Assembly: GCA_021776195.1 (NCBI GenBank) | Contig: JAJFGK010000068.1 | Coordinates: 1-36,410 of the forward strand | Reading direction: 5' to 3' | DNA: 36,410 bases | From: Kiloniellaceae bacterium | GTDB taxonomy: Bacteria; Pseudomonadota; Alphaproteobacteria; Kiloniellales; Kiloniellaceae | Shown here: positions 24,658-32,090 of the stretch, one piece after another | Layout of the letters: every line of letters starts with the position of its first letter | Position numbering within the stretch: the stretch's first letter is position 1 | Translations under genes and position numbers: made by a program | Notes under the pieces: generated by a model | Seen by the model: the letters and a program-made list of their open reading frames with translations, nothing else | Told to the model about the DNA's origin: nothing | The model's database searches: none

Positions 24658-25470
24658 TCAGGCCTCCACCGGCCAGAGAGCATGAAAGTGATGCACCGGG
24701 CCGTGGCCCCGCCCGATGTCCAGGCCGTCCGCCGCGGCGATGGCCGCGGATAGATAGTCCTTGGCCTGCGCCACGGCCGGTTCCAGCGCGGCGCCGCGGG
24801 CCAGGAAAGCGGCGATCGCCGACGACAGGCTGCAGCCCGTGCCATGGGTGTTGGGGGTCGCCACGCGGGCCGTCTGGTAGCGCCGCAGACCCTCCGCGCT
24901 CAGCAGCAGATCGGTGGCCTCCGGTCCCTCCAGATGACCGCCCTTGATCAACACGGCGCCCGGCCCGAAGGCCAGCAACGCCTCGGCGGCGGCGGCCATG
25001 CCGGCCTCGTCGCGCGCCTCTTCCAGCCCCAAGAGATCGGCGGCCTCCGGCAGGTTGGGCGTGATGACGGTCGCCAGCGGCAAGAGCCGTTCCCGCAGAG
25101 CCGCCACGGCCTCGGCGCGCAGCAAACGGTCGCCGCTCTTGGCCACCATGACCGGGTCCAAAACCACCCGGGTCACGCCATGGCGCGTCAAGCCGTCGGC
25201 CACGGTCTCGATGATCTCCGGCGCGGCCAGCATTCCGATCTTGACCGCGTCGATCCTGATATCGTCGAACAGGGTATCGAGCTGGGCGGCGACGAACTGC
25301 GGCGGCACCTCGTGAATGGCCCTGACTTCGCGGGTGTTCTGGGCGGTCAGCGCGGTAATCGCCGACGCGCCGTAGACCCCGAGCGCCGAAAAGGTCTTGA
25401 GATCGGCCTGAATGCCGGCGCCGCCGCCACTGTCGGACCCGGCGATCGTGAGCGCGGTGGCGGCTGTCAT
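24658..25470 (-). CDS. thiD: Hydroxymethylpyrimidine / phosphomethylpyrimidine kinase
   Basis: ThiD phosphorylates HMP twice to give HMP-PP for thiamine phosphate synthesis. The 270-residue ribokinase-fold enzyme shows ALTIAGSDSGGGAGIQADLK at the N-terminus, VVLDPVMVAKSGDRLL in the middle, and the anion-hole/catalytic motif GTGCSLSSAIAAFLARG. The start overlaps the thiE stop by 4 bp (ATGA). Confidence 0.96.
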   Translation of the reverse strand: MTAATALTIAGSDSGGGAGIQADLKTFSALGVYGASAITALTAQNTREVRAIHEVPPQFVAAQLDTLFDDIRIDAVKIGMLAAPEIIETVADGLTRHGVTRVVLDPVMVAKSGDRLLRAEAVAALRERLLPLATVITPNLPEAADLLGLEEARDEAGMAAAAEALLAFGPGAVLIKGGHLEGPEATDLLLSAEGLRRYQTARVATPNTHGTGCSLSSAIAAFLARGAALEPAVAQAKDYLSAAIAAADGLDIGRGHGPVHHFHALWPVEA

Positions 25471-26141
25471 GGCACGTCGCGGGCCCGACAGGCCGCCTCC
25501 ACGACACGGCGCAAGGTCGAGGCCGCCGCGGTGGGATCCGGCGCCTTGCTGACTGCCGTGATCACCGCAATCCCATCGACCCCGCCACCGATCACCTCCG
25601 CCGCGTTGTCCGCGTCGATGCCGCTGATGGCGCAGAGCGGCAGGCCGTGACCGACCGCCAGGCTGGCGACAATGCGGGCCAGGCCATCCGGCCCCGTGTA
25701 GCGGTCGACCCCCTGCTTGCTGGAGGTCGGGTAGACGCCGCCAATCGAGATGTAGTCGATCATGTCGATGGGGGCGGCTCTGGCCTCCGCCTCGCTGCGC
25801 ACGGTCAAGCCGATGATCGCATCCTTGCCGAGCAACCGCCGTGCATCGCCGGCCGGCATATCGTCCTGGCCGAGATGGATCCCATCGGCACCGGCCGCCA
25901 AGGCGACATCGACCCGGTCGTTGATCAGCAGCGGGACCGACAGCTCCCGACAGGCCGCGGCCAAACCCCGCGCCTCTTCGATGAAGGCCCTGGTTCCATT
26001 GACCTTATCGCGGAGCTGAAACAGGCTGGCGCCGCCGGCCGCGGCAAGGCGGGCCAGACCGGGCAGATCGTGGCCGCCGCTCGAGGCCGGATCGAGAATC
26101 ACATAGAGGGTCGGGTCGACCTTGGTCGCTATCGATGCCAT
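25467..26141 (-). CDS. thiE: Thiamine phosphate synthase
   Basis: ThiE joins HMP-PP with the thiazole phosphate. The protein has about 224 residues. Landmarks are LFQLRDKV, LLINDRVDVALAAGADGIHL, GQDDMPAGDARRLLG, YISIGGVYPTSSKQG and the phosphate loop AISGIDADNAAEVIGGGVDG. ATG 26141 is chosen; a TTG at 26150 lies only 2 bp from the GGAG. It is the first gene after the TPP riboswitch. No thiC or thiG is in the operon, so it serves salvage of the pyrimidine, with thiazole made or gained elsewhere (inference). Confidence 0.95.
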   Translation of the reverse strand: MASIATKVDPTLYVILDPASSGGHDLPGLARLAAAGGASLFQLRDKVNGTRAFIEEARGLAAACRELSVPLLINDRVDVALAAGADGIHLGQDDMPAGDARRLLGKDAIIGLTVRSEAEARAAPIDMIDYISIGGVYPTSSKQGVDRYTGPDGLARIVASLAVGHGLPLCAISGIDADNAAEVIGGGVDGIAVITAVSKAPDPTAAASTLRRVVEAACRARDVP

Positions 26142-26206
26142 CGCGTTCAAGACTCCGCTGGAGCGACCGGCGGGGTATCAGGTCAATGCTGTCTTTTCGC
26201 GGCATT

Positions 26207-26307
26207 CCCAAATCCCTACGCCGGCACGATCCGGATCAGGTTCGACGGGTTGGCTCTGCGGCCTCTCAGCCCTCACATCGCGTTGCGCGAGGAGGCACCC
26301 CGTTGAG
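26207..26307 (-). promoter_or_regulatory. TPP riboswitch (THI element)
   Basis: On the minus strand the conserved THI-box order is complete: GGGGTGCC, then GGCTGAGAG, GAACCTGATCCGGATC, and GCCGGCGTAGGGA. The closing helix P1 can form from CTCAA (26307-26303) with TTGGG (26211-26207). It controls the thiEDZXY operon; bound TPP would reduce expression. Downstream, CTCC-AGC-GGAG (26163-26153) can pair and hide the GGAG before thiE, which suggests control of translation initiation (inference). Confidence 0.95.
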
Positions 26308-26315
26308 ATCCGGTG

Positions 26316-26344
26316 GTTTTATCATCCCGTGACAGCCGACACAA
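26316..26344 (-). promoter_or_regulatory. Probable promoter of the thi operon
   Basis: On the minus strand TTGTGT (26344-26339), a 17-bp spacer and TAAAAC (26321-26316) resemble a sigma-70 promoter. Transcription would start within about 10 bases of the riboswitch 5' end, which supports the call. Confidence 0.4.
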
Positions 26345-26545
26345 CCGGCCTCTCGAGCGGGCCGATGGCGGGCCCCTGGTGTGCCAGGTTAACCAATGGG
26401 GTCTTGCGAAATTGGGCCGACTGCACGCAGTATGGGCCTTGGCTGAGGCACAGCTTATCCTTAGAACATCTCCTCGAGGGGTGGCCCGGCACGCGACACG
26501 GATATTCCGGCGTCGGGAGCGGGGCGAAGGCAAGGACGACAGGTG

Positions 26546-26818
26546 ATGGGCGCCAAACGCCACAACATCATAATCGAGCGCTGGGCCGGCAATCCCGGAC
26601 CGCGCTGCAACACCGTCGACAGCGGCTTTCGCTGGACCGTCACCTATGAAAAAGACGGGCTGTTTCAGGTCCAGGGCTTCTCCGATACCCACGCCTCGGC
26701 GCGCGCCGCGGCCGAGGCCTGCCTGCATGAACGGGGAATCGATCTGAATTGGCTGCCGAAATCAGGATCGTCGGCGACCCTGATCAAGCCGCGGTCGAAA
26801 AGGGCAAAGCTTCTCTAA
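26546..26818 (+). CDS. Small conserved-looking protein of unknown function
   Basis: This 90-residue protein is not recognised. It starts MGAKRHNIIIERWAGNPGPR, has alternating strands (FRWTVTYEKDGLFQVQGFSD), one helix rich in alanine (ASARAAAEACLHERGIDL) and a basic tail ending KPRSKRAKLL. No signal or membrane segment is seen. ATG 26546 is preceded by an AGGACGACAGG stretch; a GTG directly before it is less likely. The 238 bp upstream, back to the riboswitch, hold the thi promoter and no other gene I can see. Confidence 0.55.
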   Translation: MGAKRHNIIIERWAGNPGPRCNTVDSGFRWTVTYEKDGLFQVQGFSDTHASARAAAEACLHERGIDLNWLPKSGSSATLIKPRSKRAKLL

Positions 26819-26950
26819 GGCCAGAGGATCGCCCAGCCGCCCAGCAGCAGGGACGCTGGCAGGCCTTCGCTCTCTTTTAGGACTTATCACAAATTCGACA
26901 GGCTTGGTCTGGCGCAGTGCCACGTCAGGCCACCAAACAACAATCGGCAA

Positions 26951-27124
26951 TTACATGCTGTTGTTCACGTTTGAGGCAATGAATCGATACATGGTGCTTG
27001 TGGAATCGGCCAGGGTGCTGAGCGATACCATCAGAGCGATACCGACGAGTGCGATGATAAAGGCATACTCGATTGCCGTGGCACCAGACTCATCACGGAG
27101 CAGATTTTTGAGTTTGTGCAACAT
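26951..27124 (-). CDS. flp: Flp-family type IVb pilin
   Basis: The 57-residue protein begins MLHKLKNLLRDESGATAIEY and continues AFIIALVGIALMVSLSTLA. This is the Flp prepilin pattern: a short basic leader, the processing site after the glycine in ESG-ATAIEY (with Glu at +5 and Tyr at +6), and one hydrophobic helix. The mature pilin is about 43 residues. No prepilin peptidase, Tad ATPase or secretin gene lies in the window, so it is an isolated pilin gene. The Shine-Dalgarno before the ATG is weak. The region after its stop (26819-26950) holds nothing recognisable. Confidence 0.9.
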   Translation of the reverse strand: MLHKLKNLLRDESGATAIEYAFIIALVGIALMVSLSTLADSTSTMYRFIASNVNNSM

Positions 27125-27350
27125 GAGCGGATATTGCGTCGATCGAGTTAAGATCTCTTAAAGAATTCTGGTTAATGTTACACAGAAATTACATCGGCCT
27201 TTAGCCTCTTTTTGCGCTTTCACAGGCCCGTCTAGAGGCTCGACCGCAGCTTGAACCTGTTGTCTTTGCGACTTAAATCTCGAACCAGGCCCTCGAGGCG
27301 TGGATTTGACAGGGCAAGCAAGCAGGAAGCGCAAACCGGCGGAGGACGCA

Positions 27351-28424
27351 GTGCGCCACAAAAAACGGGCGGCTCGGCTAGCTGACCCGAGGGCACCGAC
27401 CCGGGCAATGTTTTTGGGGCTGTTCATCGCGGTGGTCACAACGGCGTCGTTCGGCCACTGGGCGGCAGTTTCCCTGACCGGGCGCGCGGACCACCCTTCG
27501 CTGTCCGGCCCAGCCCCGGAAGTGTCGGCCTCGCTCCAGCGTGACCGCTCCGACCTCCCCGATTCGGCAGCGTCGGATCCGCTGGGTCCCTGTCACAGGT
27601 TGAGCGCCGGTTTATCGACGCTCGGCGGCGCGGCGGGCTTCGACAGTCTGGCGATCTTGACCGACAGCGGGACCGGTGCCTGGCTCATGGCGCAGGCGCG
27701 GCGGCGTGGGGTCACCGTCTGCCTTGATCCAAACACGGCTTTGAACGGCTACTATCGCGCGCAAAAGCGTCTCGTGGGTCTCAATAGCCATCTCACGACA
27801 GCGCGCCAGGTCGGCTTCCTGGCCCACGAGTTGGGCCATGTCCTGCAGCACCCTACCTTCTCGAACAACCGCTACCTCGCCCCGCGCGATATGATTCTAC
27901 TGCGCCGCCTGCGCGAAGCCGCGGCGGAGGCCATCGCCACAAGGCTCTTGTGGCAATTGCGCCGGGCCGGCAATGCGGCGCCCTGGAACGCCAAGCAGCG
28001 CACCGGGTACCGGGACATCCTGGTCGCCTTCGAGAAAGCCCATCAGAGCGCCGTGGTGGCGCCGATCACCGCCGGCCCAGCTCACCCGGGCGGAATGAAA
28101 AAGGCGGAGCTGGCGGCGACCAGAGCCGCTTTCAAACAGTGGTTTGCCGCCAAGTGGCGGCGCGACACCTACGACGCCATGACGCTGCAGCACCTCGAGA
28201 CAATCGCCGGGGATCGCTTGGGTCTGGTCTCACCGCGCTTCATGCTGAGCGAGGCCTATCTCGCCCCCCTCGCCCGCCATCAGGGGGAAACCTTCCTGTT
28301 GCCAGGCGATCGCTTGCGTCAGGCCGCCTTTAGCCGCCGGCTCGCGCCCGGAACCGTGGCGCGGCTGGAGACGCTGGAGACCCTCATCATGGCCGGGCGG
28401 ACCCTGGCGGCACCGCACCCCTAA
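27351..28424 (+). CDS. Membrane-anchored HExxH putative metallopeptidase (DUF6782-like)
   Basis: The protein has about 357 residues from a GTG at 27351. It has a basic N-terminus, one membrane helix (MFLGLFIAVVTTASFGHWAA) and an extracytoplasmic domain with HELGHVLQH, an HExxH zinc motif with a third His three residues on. A downstream EAAAEAIATRLLWQLR helix may give the third ligand, as in DUF6782-type putative peptidases. GGAGGA four bases before the GTG decides the start against the GTG at 27300. Substrate unknown. It is divergent from the Flp pilin gene and ends tail to tail with a small coiled-coil gene. Confidence 0.75.
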   Translation: MRHKKRAARLADPRAPTRAMFLGLFIAVVTTASFGHWAAVSLTGRADHPSLSGPAPEVSASLQRDRSDLPDSAASDPLGPCHRLSAGLSTLGGAAGFDSLAILTDSGTGAWLMAQARRRGVTVCLDPNTALNGYYRAQKRLVGLNSHLTTARQVGFLAHELGHVLQHPTFSNNRYLAPRDMILLRRLREAAAEAIATRLLWQLRRAGNAAPWNAKQRTGYRDILVAFEKAHQSAVVAPITAGPAHPGGMKKAELAATRAAFKQWFAAKWRRDTYDAMTLQHLETIAGDRLGLVSPRFMLSEAYLAPLARHQGETFLLPGDRLRQAAFSRRLAPGTVARLETLETLIMAGRTLAAPHP

Positions 28425-28449
28425 GCCTCGCCCGCCGTTTTTGCGAGGC
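28425..28449. terminator. Stem-loop between convergent genes
   Basis: GCCTCGC (28425-28431) and GCGAGGC (28443-28449) form a perfect 7-bp stem with an 11-nt loop containing a T-run. It sits right after the peptidase stop and 24 bp beyond the end of the convergent gene. No T-run follows the stem on either strand, so factor-independent termination would be weak. Confidence 0.4.
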
Positions 28450-28472
28450 GAAACAGGGCCGTCCGACGCCTG

Positions 28473-28751
28473 TTAGGCTGCCTGCTGACCGCGCCGCAGG
28501 GGATGGCCGCTCTTGGCCGTCAATTTGGCCAAAAAGGTCTCGATATCCTTGCGCTTGCTGCCCAAGCCCTTGATTTCATCTTCAAGTGCGCTGATTTTCG
28601 CCTTCAGCGCCTCGATTTGGGGATCGATGGCCTTGAGCTCCTGCTCGGCGTCGCCGCGCAGTTTTTGTTGCTCCTGCTCCAAGCGATCCTGCTCGTCCAT
28701 CAACGAGCGCATGCGCTGGTCGAAACTCGTCTGGTCTTTGTCTTCGCTCAC
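28473..28751 (-). CDS. Small coiled-coil protein of unknown function
   Basis: The 92-residue charged protein is almost wholly heptad-like from about residue 10 to 80 (RMRSLMDEQDRLEQEQQKLR, IEALKAKISALEDEIKGLGS), predicting a long coiled coil. It ends in a basic tail (LRRGQQAA). The GTG at 28751 with AGGAGG 7 bases upstream is preferred to the longer frame from 28790. It may be a structural or adaptor protein; no family is recognised. It lies downstream of the large membrane protein gene in the same direction, with an AT-rich 165-bp gap that could hold its promoter. Confidence 0.7.
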   Translation of the reverse strand: MSEDKDQTSFDQRMRSLMDEQDRLEQEQQKLRGDAEQELKAIDPQIEALKAKISALEDEIKGLGSKRKDIETFLAKLTAKSGHPLRRGQQAA

Positions 28752-28916
28752 CGCTGTTCCTCCTGGCGATTGCGTCCCGCCGGATGGCAAGACGCATAAA
28801 ATACGTCGTAAAATCAGTGTATTAATGGTCTCTTCATGCCTCGAATAATAGGCGATCCCGGGTTAATGAAGAGTAAGCGGGCGATGCGGGCATCATGGCC
28901 GGGCGCGGGCGACTGT

Positions 28917-30344
28917 TCAGGCCCTTTCCGGCTCGACCGGCGATTCCGGTTCGACCGCTGATTTCGGTTCGGACGCGCGCTCCGGCTCCAGCGGCTCCCG
29001 ACCGCTCCGCCGGACATGCCAGAGCGTCCCCACCATGAGCACGAGAGAGGCCCCGTAGAGGATCAGATAGACCTTAGGTGAAATGGCCGCGTCGTCCGGC
29101 AACTGGGCGGTGAGCGCCGCCGTCGTGGCAATCAGCGCCAGATTGGCGGCCATCAGCCCAAGCGGCGTCAACATGATCGTCCACTTGACGGCGCGTGCGC
29201 CCAAAGGCTCTCGCGGGTCAAGCCAGAGCGGGGCGATCACCGAGATGTGGCGATCGTCCATGACCTCGCCGGTCCGGTCGCGCTTGCGGCAAAGTCTGGC
29301 AAAGGCCCGCTGCAAGGCGGCCACCCGAGCATAGCCGTTGGCCACGACGAGAAAACCGAGCGCCAGGGCGACGGGAAAGAGCAACACGATCTGTCCCAGG
29401 CCCACGGGCAGGTCGCCGATTGGCGTGCCAAGCCGATCGAAGCTGGCGATACGGTCCAACTGCCCCTCCAGGATCGCGAGCCGGTCCGTTGTCTTGGCAC
29501 GCAAGCGTTCGATGCGCTCGACGCGCAGCTCGCGATCCGGAAGGCTCATGCGCAAGTTCTCATAAAAGGTAGCGATCCGCGTCTCGTAGGCCCTCAGGTC
29601 GTGCGAAAACCAGCCGCGCAATTGCTCGGCATCGTCGCTCGACAGTCGCTCGCCGACCACCGGATGGGTCTCGCCGCGGGTCAGCCAGCCGCAGGCACCC
29701 TCGACCAGGACCGCGAGATCGCCATTGGCGGCCCCGAGCTCTGCCTCCTTGATGGCCGCAAGCCGCGAAATCCGCAGGGCGAAGCGCTGGTTTTCGCGGG
29801 TGAAGGTTTCGCAGAGCCGGCAGGCGGCGTGCGCCACGCCGGTCTCCCAATAACAGGACTTCTGAGCCAGGCCAGAGAGCTGCCGGTTGGTCTGGATAAA
29901 GGCCTCTGGCGGCTGCTTGGCGTCGCCGCGAACCCAGGCCGCCAGACCCTCTTCCTCCCGACCAGCGAAGGCCCGCCGCAGGTCGTCGAGCTCGCGCGCA
30001 TGTTCGGCGGCTTCGCGCTCCATGACCTGGTAGAGCCGCCATTCCCGGTGAGTATGGGCGAATTGATCGACCGCGCCCTGGATCGCCCGCATCTCGGTCA
30101 GACTGGCTTTCGTATCGGCGACCAGGTCGCCAAGCCGCTGGAGCTCGACCGCGAGCTTGGCTTCTCTGGTTTGCAGTTCGGCCAGCTGGTCGCGAAAGGT
30201 GAGAAAGGGCACGACGATCAGCAGGAAGATCGCCAGACCGGCGACGATCAGCCCGTAAAGCCCGCGGCGGAAATACTTCGTCCGCTCGCCATAGAGGCGG
30301 TAGACCCGCTCCAGTTCGTCGTTGATGAGGTCGTTGTCGGCCAA
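28917..30344 (-). CDS. Large unknown membrane protein with coiled coil and charged repeat tail
   Basis: The protein has about 475 residues and is not recognised. Order: cytoplasmic N-terminus, TM helix near 30-50 (YGLIVAGLAIFLLIVVPFLT), a long helical/coiled-coil ectodomain (about 51-310) with three nearby cysteines (KSCYWETGVAHAACRLCETF), then TM helices near 316-336, 388-410 and 425-443. The end is a repetitive Glu-Pro tail (EPLEPERASEPKSAVEPESP). A TTG at 30344 is the longest start and has only a weak ribosome binding site, so the true N-terminus is uncertain, though the first residues (DLINDELERVYRLYGERTKY) look real. It may be an envelope scaffold; function unknown. Confidence 0.65.
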   Translation of the reverse strand: MADNDLINDELERVYRLYGERTKYFRRGLYGLIVAGLAIFLLIVVPFLTFRDQLAELQTREAKLAVELQRLGDLVADTKASLTEMRAIQGAVDQFAHTHREWRLYQVMEREAAEHARELDDLRRAFAGREEEGLAAWVRGDAKQPPEAFIQTNRQLSGLAQKSCYWETGVAHAACRLCETFTRENQRFALRISRLAAIKEAELGAANGDLAVLVEGACGWLTRGETHPVVGERLSSDDAEQLRGWFSHDLRAYETRIATFYENLRMSLPDRELRVERIERLRAKTTDRLAILEGQLDRIASFDRLGTPIGDLPVGLGQIVLLFPVALALGFLVVANGYARVAALQRAFARLCRKRDRTGEVMDDRHISVIAPLWLDPREPLGARAVKWTIMLTPLGLMAANLALIATTAALTAQLPDDAAISPKVYLILYGASLVLMVGTLWHVRRSGREPLEPERASEPKSAVEPESPVEPERA

Positions 30345-30603
30345 GGCGTCATGCCTGCAGGTCCCCGGGGCCTACAGCCTAGAGCCATTCTTTCTCGCAC
30401 GGAACCTTTTGCTGGGCCACAGGCGGCCCCCCTCACCCGACTGGTCGTGTCTGGCGCTGCTTGCCCGAGTGATCGTCCATGACCCATCAGAAGGTTCCCG
30501 ATGCCAAGGAAAGTTCCAGTCGCGTACTGTGAGGAGGTTGTCCGTTCGGTCCTGACAAGCGAAGCTGAGGTCGGCGCAGCGTCGTTTTCTCAGGAAGGAC
30601 CCT

Positions 30604-30669
30604 ATGAACGTTCAGAAGAATGCCTGGTCCGCGGCGAAAGGACGGGCGCCAGGGGATCGTGCGACATGA
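30604..30669 (+). CDS. Possible 21-residue leader peptide of the epoxide hydrolase gene
   Basis: A short frame begins with ATG 30604, eight bases after a strong AGGAAGGA. It ends in a TGA that overlaps the next ATG as ATGA (30666-30669). The hydrolase ATG has only a distant AGGGG of its own, so coupling through this leader would explain its translation. The peptide is basic (MNVQKNAWSAAKGRAP...). The rest of the 259-bp gap back to 30345 shows no gene; promoters for both divergent genes probably lie there. Confidence 0.4.
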   Translation: MNVQKNAWSAAKGRAPGDRAT

Positions 30670-31814
30670 CCGCCATCGAGCCCTTTCGCGTCGCCGTGCC
30701 CGACGAGACCCTGGAGCGCATCCGCGCCAAGGTCGCCGCCTATGTCTGGCATGAAATGCCGGCCGACGGGGGCTGGGCCTACGGCACCAACCTCGACTAC
30801 ATGAAAGAGCTCTGCGCCTACTGGCTGGATCGGTTCGACTGGCGGGCGCAGGAAGAAAAGCTCAACCGCTTGCCGCAGTTCACCGCGCCGGTCGAGGACA
30901 TCGAGCTTCACTTCATCCATGAGAAAGGCAGCGGCCCGGCGCCCCTGCCCCTTCTGATCAGCCACGGCTGGCCCGGCTCGGTGGCTGAGTTCGCCGAAAT
31001 CGTCGAGCCGCTGGCCCATCCCGAGCGGTTCGGCGGCAGCGCCAACGACGCCTTCGACGTCATCGCGCCCTCGTTGCCGGGCTTTGGGTTCTCCGGCAAG
31101 CCGGCGCGACCGATGGGCCCGCGCAAGATGGCAGACCTGTTCGACCGCTTGATGACCGGCGTGCTGGGCTACGACGGCTACCTGGCCCAGGGCGGCGATT
31201 GGGGCGGGGCCATCTCGAGCTGGCTCGGCTACGAGCACGCGCCGGCCTGCCGGGCCATCCATCTCAACATCATGACCATGCGCCACGCCGACGGCCCCCA
31301 GGGGCCCGAAGAAAAGGCCTGGGCCGCCCGTTTTGAAAAGGAACAGGAACTCGAGAACGGCTACCGCACCCAGCAGGCGACCAAGCCACAGACCTTGAGC
31401 TACGCCATGATGGACAGCCCGGTCGGCCTCGCCGCCTGGATTGTCGAGAAGTTCAACTCCTGGTCCGACACCGAGGGCGACGACATCGAGAGCGTCCACA
31501 GCAAGGACGAACTGCTGACCAACATCATGATCTATCTGGTCACCGGGACCTTCAACACGGCGAGCTGGATCTACTACGGCCGGCGCGAGGAAGGCGGCCG
31601 CCTGCTGTCACCCGAGGGCCGGCGGGTCGAGGTGCCGACCGGCTGCGCGCTCTTTCCGGCGGAGCTGCTGTCCTGGCCGCCGCGCAGTTATGTGGAGCGG
31701 GTCTACAACGTGACCCACTGGACCGAGATGCCCCGCGGCGGCCACTTCGCCGCTATGGAGCAGCCCGAACTCATGATCGAAGATATCCGCGCCTTCGCCC
31801 GCACCCTGCGCTAG
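30666..31814 (+). CDS. Epoxide hydrolase (EHN plus alpha/beta-hydrolase)
   Basis: The 382-residue protein has the N-terminal epoxide hydrolase domain (about 1-105: IEPFRVAVPDETLERIRAKV and LNRLPQFTAPVEDIELHFIH), then an alpha/beta-hydrolase core. HGWPGSVAEF supplies the oxyanion HGxP motif, QGGDWGGAISSW the nucleophilic aspartate, and PRGGHFAAMEQPE the catalytic histidine. Two lid tyrosines are plausible. It would open epoxides to diols in the cytoplasm; the substrate is unknown. The start MTAIEPF fits the family and the ATGA overlap with a leader ORF. Confidence 0.93.
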   Translation: MTAIEPFRVAVPDETLERIRAKVAAYVWHEMPADGGWAYGTNLDYMKELCAYWLDRFDWRAQEEKLNRLPQFTAPVEDIELHFIHEKGSGPAPLPLLISHGWPGSVAEFAEIVEPLAHPERFGGSANDAFDVIAPSLPGFGFSGKPARPMGPRKMADLFDRLMTGVLGYDGYLAQGGDWGGAISSWLGYEHAPACRAIHLNIMTMRHADGPQGPEEKAWAARFEKEQELENGYRTQQATKPQTLSYAMMDSPVGLAAWIVEKFNSWSDTEGDDIESVHSKDELLTNIMIYLVTGTFNTASWIYYGRREEGGRLLSPEGRRVEVPTGCALFPAELLSWPPRSYVERVYNVTHWTEMPRGGHFAAMEQPELMIEDIRAFARTLR

Positions 31815-31936
31815 GCCCCATGGCCAGGCTCGCCGATGCTGAAGATCTATGTCCAGCCCAACAAAGAATCGGCCCGCAGCGTCCAGCGCAAGCGCGGCCT
31901 CATCCGCAGCGATTCGCAATTCGCAAAATTCGTTCT

Positions 31937-31956
31937 AAAAGCTCCGCTAGGCTTTT
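31937..31956 (-). terminator. Probable terminator of the former tRNA gene
   Basis: On the minus strand AAAAGC-8 nt-GCTTTT forms a stem ending in Ts, 7 bp beyond the CCA end of the tRNA fragment at 31964-31980. This is the usual place for a tRNA terminator and supports reading the fragment as the end of a leftward tRNA gene. The same stem could also stop rightward transcription from the epoxide hydrolase gene. Confidence 0.5.
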
Positions 31957-31963
31957 GAAGGAA

Positions 31964-31980
31964 TGGTGACCCCAACGGGA
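31964..31980 (-). other. Attachment-site core: 3' end of a tRNA gene
   Basis: The minus strand reads TCCCGTTGGGGTCACCA. This is a T-stem 3' strand, a 7-nt acceptor strand, a discriminator A and an encoded CCA, as at the 3' end of a tRNA (tRNA-Glu-like by memory of similar ends). The bases to the right, where the tRNA body should lie, do not form a tRNA. A tyrosine integrase gene follows 110 bp on. This fits attL of an element inserted in a tRNA 3' end, with the intact tRNA expected at the far right end outside the window. Confidence 0.65.
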
Positions 31981-32090
31981 GACGACGACAAACACCCCCT
32001 ACCCTATTGAAACGGCAGAAAACCAACGCTTGTAATAGCGTATTGTGTGGGGTAATCGTGTGGGGAATTTCTCCCATTGGACTGCCGATT

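Noticed and set aside
24650..25507. 285-codon minus-strand frame over thiD
   Set aside because: It is another frame of thiD, Arg/Gly rich, without motifs; the thiD frame carries all catalytic motifs.
31836..31958. 40-codon ORF before the integrative element
   Set aside because: The ribosome binding site is weak, and the end of the frame runs through the terminator-like stem next to the tRNA fragment; no family resemblance.
31981..32060. Complete tRNA gene next to the CCA fragment
   Set aside because: The bases to the right of 31980 do not give T-, anticodon- or D-arms, so only the 3' end is present.
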